Below, piece by piece: positions 5,937 to 8,333 of a stretch of DNA of 8,333 nucleotides; position 1 is the stretch's first letter, and each line of letters starts with the position of its first letter. Source of the stretch: Saprospiraceae bacterium (GTDB lineage: Bacteria > Bacteroidota > Bacteroidia > Chitinophagales > Saprospiraceae). The DNA is taken from contig SCUG01000067.1 in the NCBI GenBank assembly GCA_004297645.1, positions 1-8,333 of the forward strand. The letters run 5' to 3'. The notes under the pieces were generated by a model. That model saw only the letters and a list, made by a program, of their open reading frames with translations. It was not told the origin of the DNA and made no database searches. The position numbers were made by a program, and so were the translations under genes.

Positions 5937-6860
5937 TTAATCCAACATCAGCAAATCCCGCAGGTAGGCATCTTCATTGCCATGGTGGCGCCAATAGGCC
6001 GTTTTCAGTGTTTTCAGAAGCCTGCCCGCCGACAAGATTTCTTTACCATTTTGCTCCGTCCAGTTGAGAATTCTATGTGGGAATTGTGGCTCGAACTCAA
6101 TGGTCAGTGTCCGGTCAATGTGAAGATACTCGACGATGAGGCGGGCTACGGTCTCTGTGTTTTCGAAGCGTACCCTGGCTCGCCTTGGTTGCAGGGGCTG
6201 GTGCAGCAGCCGGTTGTAAAACCCGGACGGAATGAGGGCCACCTCGCCTTGCGGAATGCTCTGCGGGCGGATGCGGATGCGGGTCCACAACTCATCTTCG
6301 AGCATAGCTTCGCCCAGTTTGAAGTGTACATCTCCCTCCTCCTGGAAATAGGAGTAACCGCTGACCTGGTAGTCTTTACCTTTGAGGTTGAGCTGCGTAA
6401 AAGAATGACCGCACCACTCCTGCGAGGTAGTGGTAGATTTTAAAGAATGAGGATATTTTTCCACGTCCACCGGTGTGAAGACGGACTCCATCATGGAATA
6501 ATCGTAAATGCCCGTATTAAATTTGCGGATGTTATTCAACTTCATCACCGGCACTTTGTCTTTGCCAGCAACATCGGGATGGTCGAGTTTGACTTGCTTG
6601 GATTTTGAGAAATCCTCGGTCACAAAGACAAGGACGGATTTCCCATCCCGGGGCTCACCGTACCGGGACTGCATAAGTTGGTAGCTATTCAACTCTGCCT
6701 CGCCTTTGTACCAATAATCGGCAAACTCATCGCCAAAATTTTGTTGAGTCACCAAAACTTTTTGACCGAAAGAGGTTCCTATCAGGTGGCACCCTACTAA
6801 AGGGGCGATTGCGAAAGCAAAAAGGAGAATAGGTGTCAGTGTGTTCTTGTGGTGCTCCAT
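5937..6860 (-). CDS. Predicted lipoprotein, conserved Bacteroidota family of unknown function (307 aa)
   Basis: The ATG at 6860 starts a type II signal peptide: a short polar start (MEHHKN), a hydrophobic stretch (residues 8-22) and the lipobox L21-V22-G23-C24. Lipidation at Cys24 and anchoring in the inner or outer membrane are therefore likely. The mature part is soluble and looks beta-rich, with blocks that appear conserved: 'YWYKGEAELNSYQLMQSRYG' (49-68), 'VLVFVTEDFSKSKQVK' (76-91), 'KLNNIRKFNTGIYDYS' (107-122), 'SQEWCGHSFTQLNLKG' (146-161), 'DELWTRIRIRP' (189-199) and 'YWRHHGNEDAYLRDLL' (289-304). No known catalytic motif is seen. From memory, similar Bacteroidota proteins are sometimes labelled 'septum formation inhibitor Maf'; the Maf nucleotide-pyrophosphatase motifs are absent here, so that name should not be used. 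The gene is divergent from prs, and no convincing -7/-33 pair was found upstream. Confidence 0.87.
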   Translation of the reverse strand: MEHHKNTLTPILLFAFAIAPLVGCHLIGTSFGQKVLVTQQNFGDEFADYWYKGEAELNSYQLMQSRYGEPRDGKSVLVFVTEDFSKSKQVKLDHPDVAGKDKVPVMKLNNIRKFNTGIYDYSMMESVFTPVDVEKYPHSLKSTTTSQEWCGHSFTQLNLKGKDYQVSGYSYFQEEGDVHFKLGEAMLEDELWTRIRIRPQSIPQGEVALIPSGFYNRLLHQPLQPRRARVRFENTETVARLIVEYLHIDRTLTIEFEPQFPHRILNWTEQNGKEILSAGRLLKTLKTAYWRHHGNEDAYLRDLLMLD

Positions 6861-6871
6861 AATCGTTGTAT

Positions 6872-6949
6872 TTAGAAACTCTTATTTTCGGACATGTACA
6901 TTTGGAACTGTAATGCTTTAATACCTTTCGGGTAAGATAAAAACAACAT
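6872..6949 (-). CDS. Possible 25-aa small ORF upstream of the lipoprotein gene
   Basis: On the minus strand an ATG at 6949 opens 25 codons ('MLFLSYPKGIKALQFQMYMS' plus ENKSF), ending 11 nt before the lipoprotein ATG. It is preceded by AAAGGAGG, a strong Shine-Dalgarno-like match 9 nt from the ATG, which is unusual in Bacteroidota. The same frame stays open upstream to 7066, so the ATG is not forced. It could be a leader peptide or upstream ORF affecting translation of the lipoprotein gene, or a chance frame next to a C7 tract (6954-6960 on the plus strand). Confidence 0.2.
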   Translation of the reverse strand: MLFLSYPKGIKALQFQMYMSENKSF

Positions 6950-6980
6950 GATACCCCCCCTCCTTTGTTTAAAGAATTCA

Positions 6981-6988
6981 TAATTTTG
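6981..6988 (+). promoter_or_regulatory. -7 promoter element for prs
   Basis: TAATTTTG matches TAnnTTTG exactly. A TTTG lies upstream at 6964-6967, but the 13-nt spacing is shorter than the usual 17-23 nt. Transcription from here would give an untranslated leader of about 200 nt before the ATG at 7191. Confidence 0.45.
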
Positions 6989-7190
6989 TACCTTCGTTGT
7001 GTTGGTAGCCTTACATAAAACCGAGATTGAAGGTGTTTGAGGTTGAATCTTGTTGCATTTCATCATCTTTTCGAATAAACTAAACCAATCAGCTCTTTCC
7101 TTTATGAAATATGCTGAAAGTAGGCTAGGCTCGGAAGCGGGTGCTTTTCACTTGGTTACCGGTGCCTCATCTTCTTTTTCATCAAACACT

Positions 7191-8129
7191 ATGGTTGAAG
7201 TCAAAATCTTCTCCGGAACCAGTTCGCTGTATTTATCAGAAAAAATCGCTGACTATTACGGGCAGCCTCTTGGCAACATAGAACTGAACCACTTCAGTGA
7301 TGGCGAAATGCAACCTGTCATCAATGAATCAGTGCGGGGGGCTTATGTTTTTTTCATCCAGTCCACCTTCGCCCCCGCCGAAAATATCATGGAACTGCTA
7401 CTAATGATAGATGCAGCCAAGAGGGCTTCGGCAGGTTATATTTCTGCGGTCATCCCATATTTTGGATATGCCCGTCAGGACCGGAAAGACAAGCCCCGCG
7501 TACCTATCTCTGCCAAACTTGTAGCCGAACTGCTACAAGCTGCTGGCGCCAACCGGGTAATGACAATGGATTTCCATGCAGATCAGATTCAGGGTTTTTT
7601 TGACATCCCGGTGGATCACCTCAAGAGCGAGGCTATTTATATGCCTTACCTTCAAGAGCAGGTCATGGATAATGTCATTTTTGCCTCGCCCGATGTAGGG
7701 GGCGTAAAGCGTGCCAGAACCTTCGCCAAATACTTTGGCAAGGGGCTCGTCATCTGTGACAAATACCGCAAAAAGGCCAATGAAATAGCTGATATGACCG
7801 TCATTGGCGATGTGACAGGTGCTGATGTCATTTTGGTGGATGACTTGGTGGATACAGCGGGCACTCTATGCCGGGCTGCTGGAATCATCATCGAAAAAGG
7901 AGCACGCAGTGTCCGGGCCATCTGCACCCATCCGGTACTATCCGGAAAGGCCATTGAAAATATTGAAAACTCTGCTTTGGAAGAGTTGATAGTTTGTGAC
8001 ACCATTCCGATTCAAAAGTCAAAAAGATCGAAAAAGATAAAAGTGCTCTCGACTGCCAAGCTTTTTGCGCGTGCTATCAGAAACACTCATGAGCATCGCT
8101 CTATTTCCGCACTTTTTATCGAGGGGTAG
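7191..8129 (+). CDS. prs: Ribose-phosphate pyrophosphokinase (PRPP synthetase)
   Basis: This cytoplasmic enzyme transfers pyrophosphate from ATP to ribose 5-phosphate, giving PRPP for purine, pyrimidine, NAD, histidine and tryptophan synthesis. The 312-aa product has the usual class I length and landmarks: 'VKIFSGTSS' start, 'FSDGEM' (35-40), 'INESVRGAYVFFIQST' (44-59), 'VIPYFGYARQDRKDKPRVP' (87-105) with the ATP/flexible-loop region, 'MDFHADQIQGFFD' (126-138) with His129, 'SPDVGGVKRAR' (166-176), Lys191 in 'CDKYRKKAN', and the PRPP/ribose-phosphate loop 'VDDLVDTAGT' (216-225). The C-terminus 'SISALFIEG' is typical. The ATG at 7191 is chosen because the family's N-terminal strand starts three residues later; the in-frame ATG at 7104 would add 29 residues of low-complexity sequence unlike the family. 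No co-directional gene follows in the 204 bp left, so an operon partner such as rplY is not adjacent. Confidence 0.97.
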   Translation: MVEVKIFSGTSSLYLSEKIADYYGQPLGNIELNHFSDGEMQPVINESVRGAYVFFIQSTFAPAENIMELLLMIDAAKRASAGYISAVIPYFGYARQDRKDKPRVPISAKLVAELLQAAGANRVMTMDFHADQIQGFFDIPVDHLKSEAIYMPYLQEQVMDNVIFASPDVGGVKRARTFAKYFGKGLVICDKYRKKANEIADMTVIGDVTGADVILVDDLVDTAGTLCRAAGIIIEKGARSVRAICTHPVLSGKAIENIENSALEELIVCDTIPIQKSKRSKKIKVLSTAKLFARAIRNTHEHRSISALFIEG

Positions 8130-8220
8130 TACCCGATTGGCTAGGTATGAGCATAATAAGACCGCACTGTACCTCCGTAATGGATTTCGCTGATGTTATT
8201 CTTTAGACTGTGCAAATCAG

Positions 8221-8333
8221 TAGTGTCCGGTTAAGGAATTTTTATTTCGCTACAAATAATTCATTTACAATAACTTGCGAAGGTTTTTTGTTGGGAACGA
8301 TTTGAAATCGTTTCTGAATCTTGTCGGCTCAAA
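8221..8333. mobile_element. Possible insertion-sequence terminus (partial, at the window edge)
   Basis: TAGTGTCCGGTTAAG (8221-8235) resembles, from memory, terminal inverted repeats of IS4-like elements in Bacteroidota. It is followed by about 40 bp of A/T-rich sequence, then a short frame that runs off the window. On the plus strand, TTG at 8275 opens 'LRRFFVGNDLKSFLNLVGS'; on the minus strand a frame ends at TAA about 8271. Neither is long enough to identify as a transposase. The assignment rests on the terminus-like motif and is weak. Confidence 0.3.
8294..8314. repeat. Strong 17-bp dyad at the right edge
   Basis: AACGATTT (8296-8303), a central G (8304), and AAATCGTT (8305-8312) form a perfect 8-bp inverted repeat with a 1-nt centre. 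As RNA it would fold as a 7-bp stem with a TGA triloop. An extra G-C pair lies at 8294/8314 beyond one mismatch. No T-run follows on the plus strand, so it is not a standard terminator. It could be an operator or part of an IS end. Confidence 0.45.

Larger units (their letters stand above)
6861..7190. other. Divergent intergenic region between the lipoprotein gene and prs
   Basis: This is a 330-bp A/T-rich stretch. It holds the possible small ORF on the minus strand, a C7 homopolymer (6954-6960), the prs -7 element and a prs leader of about 200 nt. From 7050 the prs frame is already open, so a longer Prs N-terminus is formally possible (ATG at 7104). I see no tRNA, known riboswitch or strong hairpin here. 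Confidence 0.5.

Noticed and set aside
5982..6443. 153-codon plus-strand frame
   Set aside because: It is antisense to the lipoprotein gene, which has a proper signal peptide and lipobox.
8124..8134. GGGTA-G-TACCC dyad across the prs stop codon as a terminator
   Set aside because: The stem leaves almost no loop and no T-run follows, so it does not fit an intrinsic terminator.
1..8333. CRISPR array, tRNA or rRNA genes, phage genes
   Set aside because: Reading both strands I saw no regularly spaced repeats, no tRNA cloverleaf with a TTCGANTC arm, no rRNA-like conserved stretches and no phage structural or integrase motifs.

Overview
The window looks like a chromosomal segment of a Bacteroidota bacterium, probably from the Saprospiraceae/Chitinophagia side of the phylum (the lower ranks are inference). 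Four things point there. A secreted protein ends in a type IX secretion (T9SS) type A sorting domain. A small peptide has a Bacteroidota-style double-glycine leader. Promoter -7 elements fit TAnnTTTG. Start codons mostly sit behind A/T-rich sequence rather than a Shine-Dalgarno motif.

Layout. The left end (3-1856, +) is the C-terminal part of a large secreted CotH-kinase / lamin-tail-domain protein, cut by the window edge. After a 230-bp gap comes a 69-aa Gly-Gly-leader peptide (2087-2296, +) with its own -7 element and an intrinsic terminator. It meets the next gene tail to tail with a 4-nt overlap of stop codons. Three genes then run on the minus strand: a 508-aa helical protein of unknown function (3819-2293), L-aspartate oxidase nadB (5586-3982) and a 307-aa predicted lipoprotein (6860-5937). 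The gaps between them (162 and 350 bp) and the promoter- and terminator-like signals inside suggest separate transcripts. The 350-bp gap upstream of nadB holds a GC-rich stretch that looks like a gene remnant or dispersed repeat. A 330-bp divergent region leads to prs (7191-8129, +), ribose-phosphate pyrophosphokinase. The right end (from about 8221) may be the terminus of an insertion sequence, and this is uncertain.

How the genes relate. prs makes PRPP and nadB makes iminoaspartate. Both feed de novo NAD synthesis (PRPP is used at the NadC step), but they are divergent and separated by another gene, so this is probably ordinary co-location. The CotH protein and the lipoprotein are predicted envelope or exported proteins. 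The window is mostly housekeeping and lineage-specific genes. I see no clear new multi-gene system. The least explained items are the orphan leader peptide, the terminator embedded in its convergent neighbour, the GC-rich remnant near 5700-5850 and a possible IS end at the right edge.
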